Origin: G963677085 sp963677085
Lineage (GTDB): Bacteria; Planctomycetota; Planctomycetia; Pirellulales; Thermoguttaceae
Direction of reading: 5' to 3'
NCBI GenBank assembly: GCA_963677085.2
Contig: CAXXFH010000004.1
Span: forward strand, 2,914,001 to 2,978,000
DNA length: 64,000 nt
Shown here: positions 6,609 to 15,595 of the stretch, piece by piece
Position numbering within the stretch: the stretch's first letter is position 1
Layout of the letters: every line of letters starts with the position of its first letter
Notes under the pieces: generated by a model
Database searches by the model: none
What the model was told of the DNA's origin: nothing
Seen by the model: the letters and a program-made list of their open reading frames with translations, nothing else
Translations under genes and position numbers: made by a program

Positions 6609-8642
6609 ATGAAACGCCAAGCCAAAAACCTACGCCATGCGGTGCGTGTAATCTCTGGATGGAAACTCGCACTGGCTGCGACATTGCTGAGCAGTCTGCT
6701 GCTGGGATGTTATCAACAGACGGCCGAACAGGGCGAATCGGACGAGTCCGGAATGCCGGCGACTGAAATGGTCGCCGAAGGTGGCAGCGAGGCATCGAGC
6801 GCTGCCCAGCTTGGCAAGCAGGCCCTCGATCGCAACGACCCGGCCACGGCCATCACCCATCTTAATGCGGCAATCGAGCAGAGCCCTACCGACGCCCAGG
6901 CCTACTACTATCGGGCGTTCGCCTGGCGAAACCAGAACGAATTGTACAAGGCCATTGCCGACCTGACCGAGGCCATCAAGAACAATCCCCGGATGGCCGA
7001 CGCCTATCGCGAACGCGGTGCCGTTTACCTTGAACAAGGCAATGCGGAAGTCGCCATCGGTGATTTTGCCACGGCCTTGAGGATGCAGCCCGACGACCAG
7101 GAGGCCTATTACCTTCGCGGGCGGGCTTATATGAAGCTGAAAAACTTCCCTCGGGCGATCAACGATTTCGGCCAGGTTGTCCATTTAGACGAGCGACATG
7201 CCGACGCCTATCGGCAACGTGCCGCCGCCCATTTGGCCAACCGCGATCTGACGGCCGCGCTGGAAGACTACACCAAGGTGCTCCAGCTCGCGCCGACGGA
7301 CGCCCAGGCTTACCTCGATCGCGCCAAGGCGTTTGTCGCCAAAGGCGATCTGGCCACAGCCCTGCCCGACTTCAATCAGGCGATTCAGTTGGGCAGCGAT
7401 CCGGCCGTGGTCTATCCGGCGCGGGTCGACGCCTTGCTGCGGTTGAACCGGCTCGACGAGGCCATTGCCGATTGTACCAAACTGCTCGAAGAAAAACCGG
7501 GCAGTGTGCAAGCCTACTATCTTCGCGGCTTGGCCTACGACCGACAGGGCAAACTTGACGCGGCTATCGACGACTTCGCTCAAGCCGTGAAACTCGACCC
7601 GCAAAACACCGAAGCCATTTTGGCTCAGGGGCTTGCCTACCGACATCGGGCCGAAAATCCTACGGCCACAGCCCAGGCGAAGGCCGCCGATCTGGCCAGT
7701 TCGGCGGAAAACCTGGTCGCTGCCACCCAGGCTAACCCCGACAATGCGGAGGCTTTCTTCGAGTTGGGCACAACCCGACTTGCCCAGCAACAATACGACG
7801 AGGCCGAGCGTGCCTTCGTCGAAGCCATCCGAATAAAACCCAGCTATGCGGCGGCCTATCGTGGTCGGGGGATCGCCTGTCGCAAGAGCAATCGACCCGA
7901 GCAGGCGTTGGTCAATTTCCGCGAGGCCGTACGCTTAGACCTCGACGAGGCCGAATCGTATCGACAGATGGCCATGATCTTCCTGGCGAACCGCGAATAC
8001 TTCAACGCCATTCGCCAATGCAACCACTTCCTGCGTATGCGCCCGAAAGATGCCGAAATCCTGGTGATCCGCGGCGGTGCCTACTTGGGCAACGGCAACC
8101 TGGACGAGGCAATTGCCGACTTCAGTGTTGCCATTGAGGTCGATCCCAAAAGCTTGGGCGCTTACAACAACCGTGGGGTGGCCTACGTTCGCAAGGGAGA
8201 ATCGGATCTGGCGTTGGCCGACTACGATCGGGCGATCGAGTTGAACCCTCGCGATGCCACGGCCTATTTCAACCGGGGACTTGTACGCTATCAATTGAGC
8301 CAGTCCCTCTACGAAGACTTAGCCGCAACGTCCCCGTCGGAGAAACGTCGTTTGGCCGGCTTCGCCGACGAAGCCCTGAGCGACTTCGGCACAGCCATTT
8401 CGCTCAACCCGGACGACGCCGAGGCATACTACAACCGAGGCCTCGTCTACTTGCGACGCAACGACCTGGACAACGCCCTGGCCGACTTCAGCCAGACGAT
8501 CGGCCTTAGCCCAGCGCATGCCAAGGCCTACGAGGCCCGGGCCATCGCCTACCAGCGCCAGGGCCACACCGACCAGGCCCAACGCGACCGCCAAGACGCC
8601 CGCCGCCTGCGCGAGGCCGAGGCGTCGCGCAAAGACAAGTGA
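6609..8642 (+). CDS. TPR-repeat lipoprotein
   Basis: The 677-residue protein has a basic N-terminus and a hydrophobic segment ending in the lipobox LLLGC (about residues 30-34), predicting lipidation by Lgt and cleavage by LspA. After an acidic linker (EQGESDESG), residues about 55-660 are tandem 34-residue tetratricopeptide repeats, at least fifteen, with repeated AYYxRGxAY and PxxAxAY signatures. TPR arrays are protein-binding scaffolds; the partner is unknown. It is probably anchored to a membrane facing the periplasm. It diverges from rpmI and starts right after a G10 tract. Confidence 0.93.
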   Translation: MKRQAKNLRHAVRVISGWKLALAATLLSSLLLGCYQQTAEQGESDESGMPATEMVAEGGSEASSAAQLGKQALDRNDPATAITHLNAAIEQSPTDAQAYYYRAFAWRNQNELYKAIADLTEAIKNNPRMADAYRERGAVYLEQGNAEVAIGDFATALRMQPDDQEAYYLRGRAYMKLKNFPRAINDFGQVVHLDERHADAYRQRAAAHLANRDLTAALEDYTKVLQLAPTDAQAYLDRAKAFVAKGDLATALPDFNQAIQLGSDPAVVYPARVDALLRLNRLDEAIADCTKLLEEKPGSVQAYYLRGLAYDRQGKLDAAIDDFAQAVKLDPQNTEAILAQGLAYRHRAENPTATAQAKAADLASSAENLVAATQANPDNAEAFFELGTTRLAQQQYDEAERAFVEAIRIKPSYAAAYRGRGIACRKSNRPEQALVNFREAVRLDLDEAESYRQMAMIFLANREYFNAIRQCNHFLRMRPKDAEILVIRGGAYLGNGNLDEAIADFSVAIEVDPKSLGAYNNRGVAYVRKGESDLALADYDRAIELNPRDATAYFNRGLVRYQLSQSLYEDLAATSPSEKRRLAGFADEALSDFGTAISLNPDDAEAYYNRGLVYLRRNDLDNALADFSQTIGLSPAHAKAYEARAIAYQRQGHTDQAQRDRQDARRLREAEASRKDK

Positions 8643-8653
8643 TCGACGACCGG

Positions 8654-8737
8654 TAGGCTATGCTTTAGCATGGCGCGGCAGGGCCGCAGCCAATTGGTGC
8701 TACCGCACCCAGGCAAGAAACTGCTCCCGTTGGTCGC
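8654..8737 (+). repeat. hairpin/GTTGGTCGC element, type A
   Basis: A hairpin GGTGC-TACC-GCACC (8696-8709) is followed 14 nt later by CTCCCGTTGGTCGC (8724-8737). It is preceded by a GGCTATGCTTTAGCATGG palindrome. Copy 1 of the dispersed family described in the findings. Between convergent genes. Confidence 0.85.
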
Positions 8738-8749
8738 TTGCTTCCGCTC

Positions 8750-8775
8750 GGTCCCAAGTTCCGGCTTGGGAGCCA
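8750..8775. repeat. palindromic element, TCCCAAGCT..AGCTTGGGA family
   Basis: GGTCCCAAG and CTTGGGAGCC flank a short spacer. Similar units lie at 10428-10455, 12754-12780, 14470-14495, 28130-28155 and 45759-45782. Confidence 0.75.
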
Positions 8776-8796
8776 GGGAAACCATTCCTTTTGAAA

Positions 8797-10356
8797 CTAC
8801 GGTGCCGGCAGGACTGTGCCGGTCTTCTCGGGCGTCACCAACCACAGTACGAGGCCGTTTTTCGCGAGCTTCGAATGTTTTAGGGTGATCGTGCCATCGA
8901 CCGGCTGCGCCTCGTATTCGGCGATCTTTTCGATCCCGCCGCGATACTCGGGCTTGGCCACACAGTTGCTGTGCTGCTCGTCGATCAGATACTCGGCGAC
9001 CTTCATCTTGCCGTTGCCCAACGCAGTGAACACGGCAGAAAGTTTGTCGATCTGAAGGCTCACGTCGCGCGGCTCGCCATAGTTGACCGCCTCGACAACC
9101 AGCCCGTCGTTAGCGACCGAGGCCAACACGATCTCGTCGTTGGCCAGGTCGTTGTCGACCGCCACTTCCCAGTCTTTGTGCATGCTGAGCAGTCGCATCG
9201 AGCAGCCGCTTGGCTGCATGCGAATTTCCTCGGCTTTCGTGTCGGGCTCATTGGGACCAGCAAACCACATGAATCGGGTTTGGATGTTGCCATCATGATA
9301 GATAACCCAAGGCATGATGTGTACGCCCGGGCTGTTGCGATTCGTGAAGTAAAGCGACTTCACCAAACACGCGGCATTGATCAGGTTGTACTCGCGCATG
9401 CCCGACTTGAGATGATAGGGATCGTGTTCGGTAATGAACATGGGGATGCCCGTGGGTAGGCCTTCAGCGGCCAGCATCTCGTTGACCTGCTTTTCGCGTT
9501 GGGCAAGCGCGGCGTACTTGTTGTGGTATTCGTGCCAAGTGACGAAGTCGAGCTTCTTGTCGGGCGCGGGATCATTGCTGTAGTTCTCGAAAAACCGCTC
9601 CATTTTCGCAATGACATTGCCTGTTACCGCGGGCCCGCCGACCAATAGCCGGTCGTCGCCCGACAGACCCAGTTCGGCGTTGGCTTCGTTGACGGCCTGA
9701 TAAGCTTGTCGGTAGAACTCGTAGTACTCGTCGGCCGTGCAACCGATGAAGCCTTTTAAAGCGTATTCATTGCACACTTCGACGTAGCGAAGGTTGGGGC
9801 AAACTTGCTTCGAGTGCTTCACCGCCGTCTTGAAGATCGTCCGCCAGTCGTCCATCGTAACGCCCAGCTTCTTATCGAGAACGTCCCGCTCGTAGCGCCG
9901 GATGCATAGCATCATGGAGTCGCTGTGTGCACCAAAGGCCTTAAGGTAATCATCGTCGAAACGCAGACGCGTTTCCTTCACACCACCCCAGGTCTCCCCG
10001 TGTTTCTCGCGTATGCCGTCGTACTTGTGGACACCGATCGGGTAGTTGAAAGTATACTTCCGCGTGCGGTAGTCCCACATCTCATCGAGGTTCAACCAGC
10101 ATCGGGTGACCTTGGCCTTGCCGAATTGCTCTTCACACACTTCGGCCAGCACCGGGGCGGGCGCCTTTTGGATCGATGTGTTGCGATAGGCGACCAACTC
10201 GGGAAACGCCCGGAAGTATTGGGAGGCGTCGATCGTTCGTTCGATGCTCGCCGGCTTGTCGGCCGCTTCGGGTTTTTCGGCGACGGCGATTGTTGCCAGG
10301 CCGATCAGGCAGGAAAACGAAACGGCCGTCGCGATCAGGTGGGTTACTCGACTCAT
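8797..10356 (-). CDS. secreted GH39-like glycoside hydrolase, copy A
   Basis: The 519-residue protein starts with a signal peptide (about 1-26, ending AVA). A TIM-barrel clan GH-A fold is suggested by two motifs: YVEVCNE, with Glu197 a candidate acid/base, and MFITEHD, with Glu310 a candidate nucleophile. The active-site-like WHEYHNK lies near 274. These resemble GH39 (beta-xylosidase / alpha-L-iduronidase) arrangements, but the substrate cannot be stated. A small beta-domain probably follows residue 400. It is a close paralog of the gene at 12844-14400, and its upstream 95 nt are also duplicated there. A secreted polysaccharide-degrading role is inferred. Confidence 0.82.
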   Translation of the reverse strand: MSRVTHLIATAVSFSCLIGLATIAVAEKPEAADKPASIERTIDASQYFRAFPELVAYRNTSIQKAPAPVLAEVCEEQFGKAKVTRCWLNLDEMWDYRTRKYTFNYPIGVHKYDGIREKHGETWGGVKETRLRFDDDYLKAFGAHSDSMMLCIRRYERDVLDKKLGVTMDDWRTIFKTAVKHSKQVCPNLRYVEVCNEYALKGFIGCTADEYYEFYRQAYQAVNEANAELGLSGDDRLLVGGPAVTGNVIAKMERFFENYSNDPAPDKKLDFVTWHEYHNKYAALAQREKQVNEMLAAEGLPTGIPMFITEHDPYHLKSGMREYNLINAACLVKSLYFTNRNSPGVHIMPWVIYHDGNIQTRFMWFAGPNEPDTKAEEIRMQPSGCSMRLLSMHKDWEVAVDNDLANDEIVLASVANDGLVVEAVNYGEPRDVSLQIDKLSAVFTALGNGKMKVAEYLIDEQHSNCVAKPEYRGGIEKIAEYEAQPVDGTITLKHSKLAKNGLVLWLVTPEKTGTVLPAP

Positions 10357-10455
10357 TATCGGGCTCCTGGGGCAGTGGGGCAGGTAGAAATGGGGCGGGG
10401 GAAAACGGGGGCAAAATATGTCTACTCGGTCCCAAGCTCCGGCTTGGGAAACAGG
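10357..10455 (-). repeat. leader duplicated upstream of both GH39-like genes
   Basis: The sequence just upstream of the start at 10356 (GCAGTGGGG, AAATGGGGCGGGGGAAAA, then a TCCCAAGCT..AGCTTGGGA-type palindrome) closely matches 14401-14495 upstream of the second copy. The duplicated unit therefore includes the leader and probably the promoter. Confidence 0.8.
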
Positions 10456-10482
10456 GTAAGTGTATCTTAACCGCTTCTCGTA

Positions 10483-12687
10483 TTACGGCTTTTCCCAGAC
10501 CAATAGTCGCACCGTTTGTGGGGCCAGGGCGGCGAATGCTTGTGGGTTGTCGTCCTCCGGTTCGGATGCCGATGCCAACTTGGCATGGGGCACGCTCAGG
10601 GTGAAGGTTGCCGACTGGTTGCTTGGATTCCAAACGAGCACACCTGTCCGATTTCCGGCAACATATGCTTTCGCGATAAGGTTTTCGCCACTGAACGCGA
10701 AACCCTGGTCGTCGACAAAACGTCCGCGCCAAAGCAAGTCGGCATTCTTGCGTTGGAATTCGACCACGCGTTTCAGATAGGCGTTTGCCTCTTCAGGGGA
10801 CGTAGCTTGCATCATTCCGATGTTCGGAGGCGATAGCACTTCTCGATACTCGCTCGCCTCGGGCACTTTATCTTCTTTCAGGTATCGAACATCCGGAGCG
10901 TAACGCGACTCGATTTCGTGACGGAACCCATACACGCACGCGTAGTTGGTTCCCACGCGGTTTATCATGGGTGTGGGATTGCGCATCGTGCTCATCACCT
11001 CGGGAAACGTGTATCGAAACATCTCGGGAAATGCGGCCGAAACGGAACTCCCATGGATTCGTGCCATCATGTCCCCGGACGAAGTCCCGAATACGCCTAG
11101 CACGCACCCGTGAAACAGACTAATCGAATTCGCGATGCTGTCGTGTAATCCTTCGGTCATTACGATGAAATCCGGATTGATTGTTTTCATGTGATCCGCG
11201 ATTCGTTGCAAGAACTGGGTGCGGTCGTTCGTACAGACCGTGCTGGGCATCGGGTGTTGGTGTCCCGTGGCGTGGCAGGCCTTCGGTCCGACCACGCCAA
11301 GCTGATCGTACAGGATGCCGTCGGCGCCCAGGTTGTTCGCCTGAATGGCCAGGGCCAACATCCGATCGTACCACCCTTGAGTTGCCAGGCACGCAACGTC
11401 GAAATGGTAACTTGGCGCATTGCGGTACTTGTGCCACGTTTCCTGGACCGAAACGCCGTCTCGCTTGATCACGGCCAGGTCTTTGCCTTGCGTTTTCCAG
11501 AACTCCGTGTCGCGTTCTTCAAGTTGCCCATTGGCGTAGATGATTGCCCGTTTGCCGTGTCGATGTACTTCTTTCAGCGCTTTGCGGAGGGCGGCTTCTC
11601 CACCCATCTTCGGGTCGGGGAAGTAATCGGGGTACAAGTGATCGTGCCCACCGTGTGCCCAACCGAACAGCCCGAGGATGTCCAATCCGCGCTGGTCGGC
11701 GACCTCGGCCAGTTGTTCCAGTGACGGGTAATCCCACAGCACTTCGCCGTTTTGTTGCTTCAGAATGCAGAGTAGCCAACCCGATGCGTTTTGGGTCCAT
11801 GCCGGTGTCTTCAGCACAGGCGTGGCAGCATCGATCCAATCACGATAATAGTGAGCGGCCGTATGCCAGGTGCCTTCGTAGGGCAGGAAAATGGTCGGCG
11901 GCAACGACCAGCTTTTGCCGGCGGCACGGAAGAAACGATGCTTGATCGCGAAGCCAAACCGTTTGTCCGTGGGATCGAAACGTACGCAAAAGTCCTTTGC
12001 GCCATGCGCGGCGTCGTGGCACGCTAGGTAAAGCCCTCCCTGCTGGCCGGCCAACGTACACCACTGCATGGTTCCCGACCGGGAAGGATAGCGTGTGGCG
12101 ACCTCGAAACGTTTTCCTGCCGAATGCCACGGTGCGGCTTTGCCTTTTTCGTCAGGTACGCGGTTGACCCGTCGGCCAAACCCGTCTGCCAGCAATAACG
12201 GATGGGTTGCCAGATCGGTCTGGATGCCGTCGAGTACTGGCCCGGTGAAACCGCATACGATCCACCCTGGCTCGTTGTTTTTGATTTCGCCCGTCACTTC
12301 GAAGGCATCGCCCCGGCGGTGAATGTCGAGCGTCAGCGACACTTGCCACGTTTGCTTGCCATCGGTAAGGCTCTCGTAGATCAGACGGATACTGTCCGGT
12401 CCCGTTTCCCGCTTAACGGTTTGTTTGCGGTCTTCCAGAACTGCCGGGGCGCCCTTCACGGGTGGTTCGCCGGCTTTTTGGAGCAGCACGGCCCACATCG
12501 GAATGTTCTTTGCCGTTACCGTGGGACAAGATGCGTTCGACGGCGCAATGCTGATTCCTTTAGCATCGACGATCAACTCGCCGTTTGATCCCTTGATGCG
12601 AAGCGGCCCGCTCTCAGCGGCCAACCCGAGGCCGCAGGGCAACGCCGTTAATAACATGACACACGCGGCAATCATTCTTCGGTTCAT
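10483..12687 (-). CDS. secreted DUF6259-type glycoside hydrolase-like protein
   Basis: The 734-residue protein has a signal peptide (about 1-24). An N-terminal beta-sandwich (about 30-290) resembles the supersandwich of GH36/GH101-like enzymes. A TIM-barrel region follows, with GLFGWAHGGHD near 350, a candidate nucleophile Asp in NNLGADGILYDQLG near 450, and FIVMTEGLHD near 510. A C-terminal beta domain ends the protein (about 655-734). This order fits DUF6259 glycoside hydrolase-like proteins; the substrate is unknown. It lies between the two GH39-like paralogs on the same strand, suggesting joint action on one glycan. Confidence 0.75.
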   Translation of the reverse strand: MNRRMIAACVMLLTALPCGLGLAAESGPLRIKGSNGELIVDAKGISIAPSNASCPTVTAKNIPMWAVLLQKAGEPPVKGAPAVLEDRKQTVKRETGPDSIRLIYESLTDGKQTWQVSLTLDIHRRGDAFEVTGEIKNNEPGWIVCGFTGPVLDGIQTDLATHPLLLADGFGRRVNRVPDEKGKAAPWHSAGKRFEVATRYPSRSGTMQWCTLAGQQGGLYLACHDAAHGAKDFCVRFDPTDKRFGFAIKHRFFRAAGKSWSLPPTIFLPYEGTWHTAAHYYRDWIDAATPVLKTPAWTQNASGWLLCILKQQNGEVLWDYPSLEQLAEVADQRGLDILGLFGWAHGGHDHLYPDYFPDPKMGGEAALRKALKEVHRHGKRAIIYANGQLEERDTEFWKTQGKDLAVIKRDGVSVQETWHKYRNAPSYHFDVACLATQGWYDRMLALAIQANNLGADGILYDQLGVVGPKACHATGHQHPMPSTVCTNDRTQFLQRIADHMKTINPDFIVMTEGLHDSIANSISLFHGCVLGVFGTSSGDMMARIHGSSVSAAFPEMFRYTFPEVMSTMRNPTPMINRVGTNYACVYGFRHEIESRYAPDVRYLKEDKVPEASEYREVLSPPNIGMMQATSPEEANAYLKRVVEFQRKNADLLWRGRFVDDQGFAFSGENLIAKAYVAGNRTGVLVWNPSNQSATFTLSVPHAKLASASEPEDDNPQAFAALAPQTVRLLVWEKP

Positions 12688-12753
12688 GACAAATCCTTCG
12701 CGTCATTAGGGTTTGATCGGGCCACGGATTTGCTCTATCTCTTTCTTCCCACT

Positions 12754-12835
12754 CGGTCCCAAGCTGGAGCTTGGAAACCAGGGATGCTCCCGCTTGCGAA
12801 CCAGGGATGCCATGCTGAAGCATAGCCTATTTGCC
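12754..12835. repeat. composite palindromes between glycosidase genes
   Basis: A TCCCAAGCTGGAGCTTGGA palindrome is followed by an ACCAGGGATGC direct duplication and a CATGCTGAAGCATAG hairpin of the same type as 4278-4344. Confidence 0.7.
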
Positions 12836-12843
12836 TTTCGAGG

Positions 12844-14400
12844 TTACGGCGCTGACAACTCCGCGCCGGTCTTTTCGGGCGTCACTACCCACAGCACGAG
12901 ACCGTGTTTCGCAAGCTTCGGATGCTTCAGGGTAATGGTCCCGTCGACTGGCTGCGTCTCATATTCGGCCGTCTTCTCAATTCCGCCGGGATAGTCGGGC
13001 TTGGCCACGCAGTTGCTGTGCTGCTCGTCGATCAGATACTCGACGACCTTCACCTTGCCGTCGCTTAGCGCCGTGAACACCGTCGGAAGCTTTTCGAGCT
13101 TCAGGCTCACGTCGCGTGGTTCGCCGTAGTTGACCGCTTCGACGACCAGCCCGTCGTTGTCGACCGAGGCCAACACGATCTCGTCGTTGGCTAGGTCGTT
13201 GTCGACCGCGACTTCCCAGTCTTTATGCATGCTGAGAAACCGCATCGAGCAACCGATTGGCTGCATGCGCATTTCTTCGGCCTTCGTGTCGGGCTCGTTG
13301 GGGCCGGCGAACCACATGAATCGGGTTTGGATTTTTCCTTCGTGGTAGATAACCCAGGGCATGATGTGAACGCCTGGGCTGTCGAGGTTAGTGAAGTAGA
13401 GCGACTTCACCAAGCACGCGGCATTGATCAGGTTGTACTCGCGCATCCCAGCCTTGAGATGGTAAGGATTGTGTTCGGTGATGAACATCGGCAAGCCCGT
13501 GGGCAAGCCGTGAGCAGTCAACATCTCGTTGACCTGCTTCTCTCGTTGGGCGAGCGCGGCATATTTGTTGTGGTATTCGTGCCAGGTAATGAAGTCAAGC
13601 TTTTTGTCGGCTGAGGGATCCTCGCTGTAGAGTTCAAGGAATCGATTCACCGCGCCCATGGCGTTTTTTACGACGTTGGGACCGCCCACGAGAATGCGAT
13701 CGTCGCCCGTAAGTCCCAACTCGGCGTTGACTTCGTTGACCGCTTGATAGGCGAGCCGGTAGAAGTCGTAGTATTCTTCCGTCGTACAGCCGATGAATCC
13801 GCCGCACCCGAATTCGTTGCACACCTCGATGTAACGAACATTGGGGCAGACCTGCTTCGAGTGCTTCACGGCCGCCTTGAAGATCGTCTTCCAGTCGTCC
13901 ATCGTAACGCCCAGCTTCTTGTTGAGAATGTCTCGCTCGTAGCGCCGAATGGTGAGCAAAATCTCGTCGCTGTGCTGGCCGAACGCCTTCAGGTAGTCGT
14001 CGAAGTGCACTCGCGTCTCGAACGCCCAGTTCCACGACTCGCGGAACTTCTCGGGCACGTCGTCGTACTTGTGCACGCCGATCTGGTAGTTGAAGTTGTA
14101 CTTTCGCGTACGATAGTCCCACATTTCGTCGAGGTTCAGCCAGCATCGGGTGACCTTGGCCTTGCCGAATTGCTCTTCACACACTTCGGCCAGCACCGGG
14201 GCAGGTGCCTTTTGAATCGACGTGTTGCGATACGCGACCAACTCGGGAAACGGCCGGAGGTATTTCGAGGCGTCGATCGTTCGTTCGATGCTTGTCGGCT
14301 TTTCGGCCATTTTGGGCTTTTCGGCAGCGGCGATCGTTGCCAGAGCGGACAGCCAGGAAAACGCGACAGTCAGCGAGATCAAGTGTGTTGCTCGATTCAT
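12844..14400 (-). CDS. secreted GH39-like glycoside hydrolase, copy B
   Basis: The 518-residue paralog of the gene at 8797-10356 aligns over its full length. It keeps the signal peptide, the YIEVCNE acid/base motif, WHEYHNK and the MFITEHN nucleophile motif (copy A has HD). Differences cluster around residues 110-145 and 200-260, where the entrance to the active site may lie. As the first gene of the three-gene minus-strand run it probably carries the promoter. Duplicate enzymes around a third glycosidase suggest dosage or slightly different specificities. Confidence 0.82.
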   Translation of the reverse strand: MNRATHLISLTVAFSWLSALATIAAAEKPKMAEKPTSIERTIDASKYLRPFPELVAYRNTSIQKAPAPVLAEVCEEQFGKAKVTRCWLNLDEMWDYRTRKYNFNYQIGVHKYDDVPEKFRESWNWAFETRVHFDDYLKAFGQHSDEILLTIRRYERDILNKKLGVTMDDWKTIFKAAVKHSKQVCPNVRYIEVCNEFGCGGFIGCTTEEYYDFYRLAYQAVNEVNAELGLTGDDRILVGGPNVVKNAMGAVNRFLELYSEDPSADKKLDFITWHEYHNKYAALAQREKQVNEMLTAHGLPTGLPMFITEHNPYHLKAGMREYNLINAACLVKSLYFTNLDSPGVHIMPWVIYHEGKIQTRFMWFAGPNEPDTKAEEMRMQPIGCSMRFLSMHKDWEVAVDNDLANDEIVLASVDNDGLVVEAVNYGEPRDVSLKLEKLPTVFTALSDGKVKVVEYLIDEQHSNCVAKPDYPGGIEKTAEYETQPVDGTITLKHPKLAKHGLVLWVVTPEKTGAELSAP

Positions 14401-14583
14401 CGTCAGGCTCCTTGGGCAGTGGGGTGGGAAGAAATGGGGCGGGGGAAAACGGGGGCTGAAACACGTCTACTTGGTCGCAAGCTCCGGCTTGCGATCGCAC
14501 GCCACGAAGCAGAGTTTTGCTCAAGGTGGGTTCCCAAGCCGGAGCCTGGGAACCAGGACAAAACATTGGGTTACTCAGTAGGG

Positions 14584-14600
14584 CACTGGCAGAGCCAGTG
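14584..14600. repeat. palindrome CACTGGC-AGA-GCCAGTG
   Basis: A perfect 7-nt stem; the same element with one change is at 16622-16638, and related copies lie at about 6103 and 31497. It overlaps the first bases before the PEP-CTERM gene's stop region. Confidence 0.75.
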
Positions 14601-14604
14601 GCAC

Positions 14605-15447
14605 TCATTTCCGTCGCCAGCAAATCGCGGCGCCGCACAAGACGGCCACCAGCAGGCTGACGACGTTTGCCGGCTCGGGAACGACGACCGTGGTAACAAA
14701 GCCCAGGTCGTCGATGGCCGTGAAATAAGTACCGGTTGTTTCTTTTCGGACTTGAATTGCCGTAATATAAGACCCCGGTGGCGCGACGAATCCAAAGAAC
14801 GTGTCATCAGTTGCTTGGCTGCCGGCGAGTGTAGTTTGCTTGCTGGTGGAGGTGCTGTCGCTGAAATAGGCGGTCACGCTGTAATCCGCCGAGCCGGTTT
14901 GGCCTCTTGAGAGGAGTGTCAGCCCGCAGGTGGTGACATACTCGTTGACTTGACCGCCGACAATGGCACCAAACTCCAAATCGGCGCCACCAGACAAGAC
15001 GTAATTTCCCAGCATGTAGTTGCCCGAAATGGCCGTTCGGTTGGAGCCGCTGAAGCCCGTTCCAACGAAGTCGTTGTTCCCGCCGCCGATGGTGATCGAC
15101 TTGTTACTGCTATCGAACAAGGTGTGGAAGGCTATTTTTTTTGTGTCGGTTCCACCTACCGATGTCTCGGGCACGGATTGAAACGTATCGGCTTCTTCTC
15201 CGGTATGGGTATCGAAGTCGATCACACCGCCGTTGCCCGAGGCATGGGCCGCGGCGACCAGCGTGGTGAAGTCGGCCAGACCGATCTCTTGGCCGGTGCC
15301 GGTGGTGGTGGCCGAGACGTCGACGACGTTGGCGGTCGTCGCGTCGTAGTCGGCGACGGCAACCCATTCCGCGGCGGCACTACCGGACATCGCGATAATA
15401 AGCATCGCGGCGAGGTACCCTGCCCATAGATTGCTTCTGTGTACCAT
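14605..15447 (-). CDS. PEP-CTERM sorted protein, copy A
   Basis: The start chosen is the ATG at 15447 (MVHRSNLWAGYLAAM), preceded by GGAAGGTAGGG. This gives 280 residues with a signal peptide (about 1-28), a beta-rich Thr/Gly/Asp domain, and a C-terminal VPEPANVVSLLVAVLC...WRRK. That is the PEP-CTERM signal: VPEP motif, hydrophobic helix, basic tail. Exosortase would process it and export it to the cell surface. The frame stays open further upstream but only through the shadow of the next gene. Tandem paralog of the gene at 15596-16408. Confidence 0.85.
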   Translation of the reverse strand: MVHRSNLWAGYLAAMLIIAMSGSAAAEWVAVADYDATTANVVDVSATTTGTGQEIGLADFTTLVAAAHASGNGGVIDFDTHTGEEADTFQSVPETSVGGTDTKKIAFHTLFDSSNKSITIGGGNNDFVGTGFSGSNRTAISGNYMLGNYVLSGGADLEFGAIVGGQVNEYVTTCGLTLLSRGQTGSADYSVTAYFSDSTSTSKQTTLAGSQATDDTFFGFVAPPGSYITAIQVRKETTGTYFTAIDDLGFVTTVVVPEPANVVSLLVAVLCGAAICWRRK

Positions 15448-15595
15448 AGGAAACCCTACCTTCCTCGAACGTAGCGAAAGTGATCGACCAAATCGAAATC
15501 GCGACGAACATCGCGTTGGAAACGTGGTTGTAAGCGTTGACCTGAGTCTTCGGCGGGACTTGCCACAAAAGGCCCGTGGCCGCCGTTCCGTGGAC

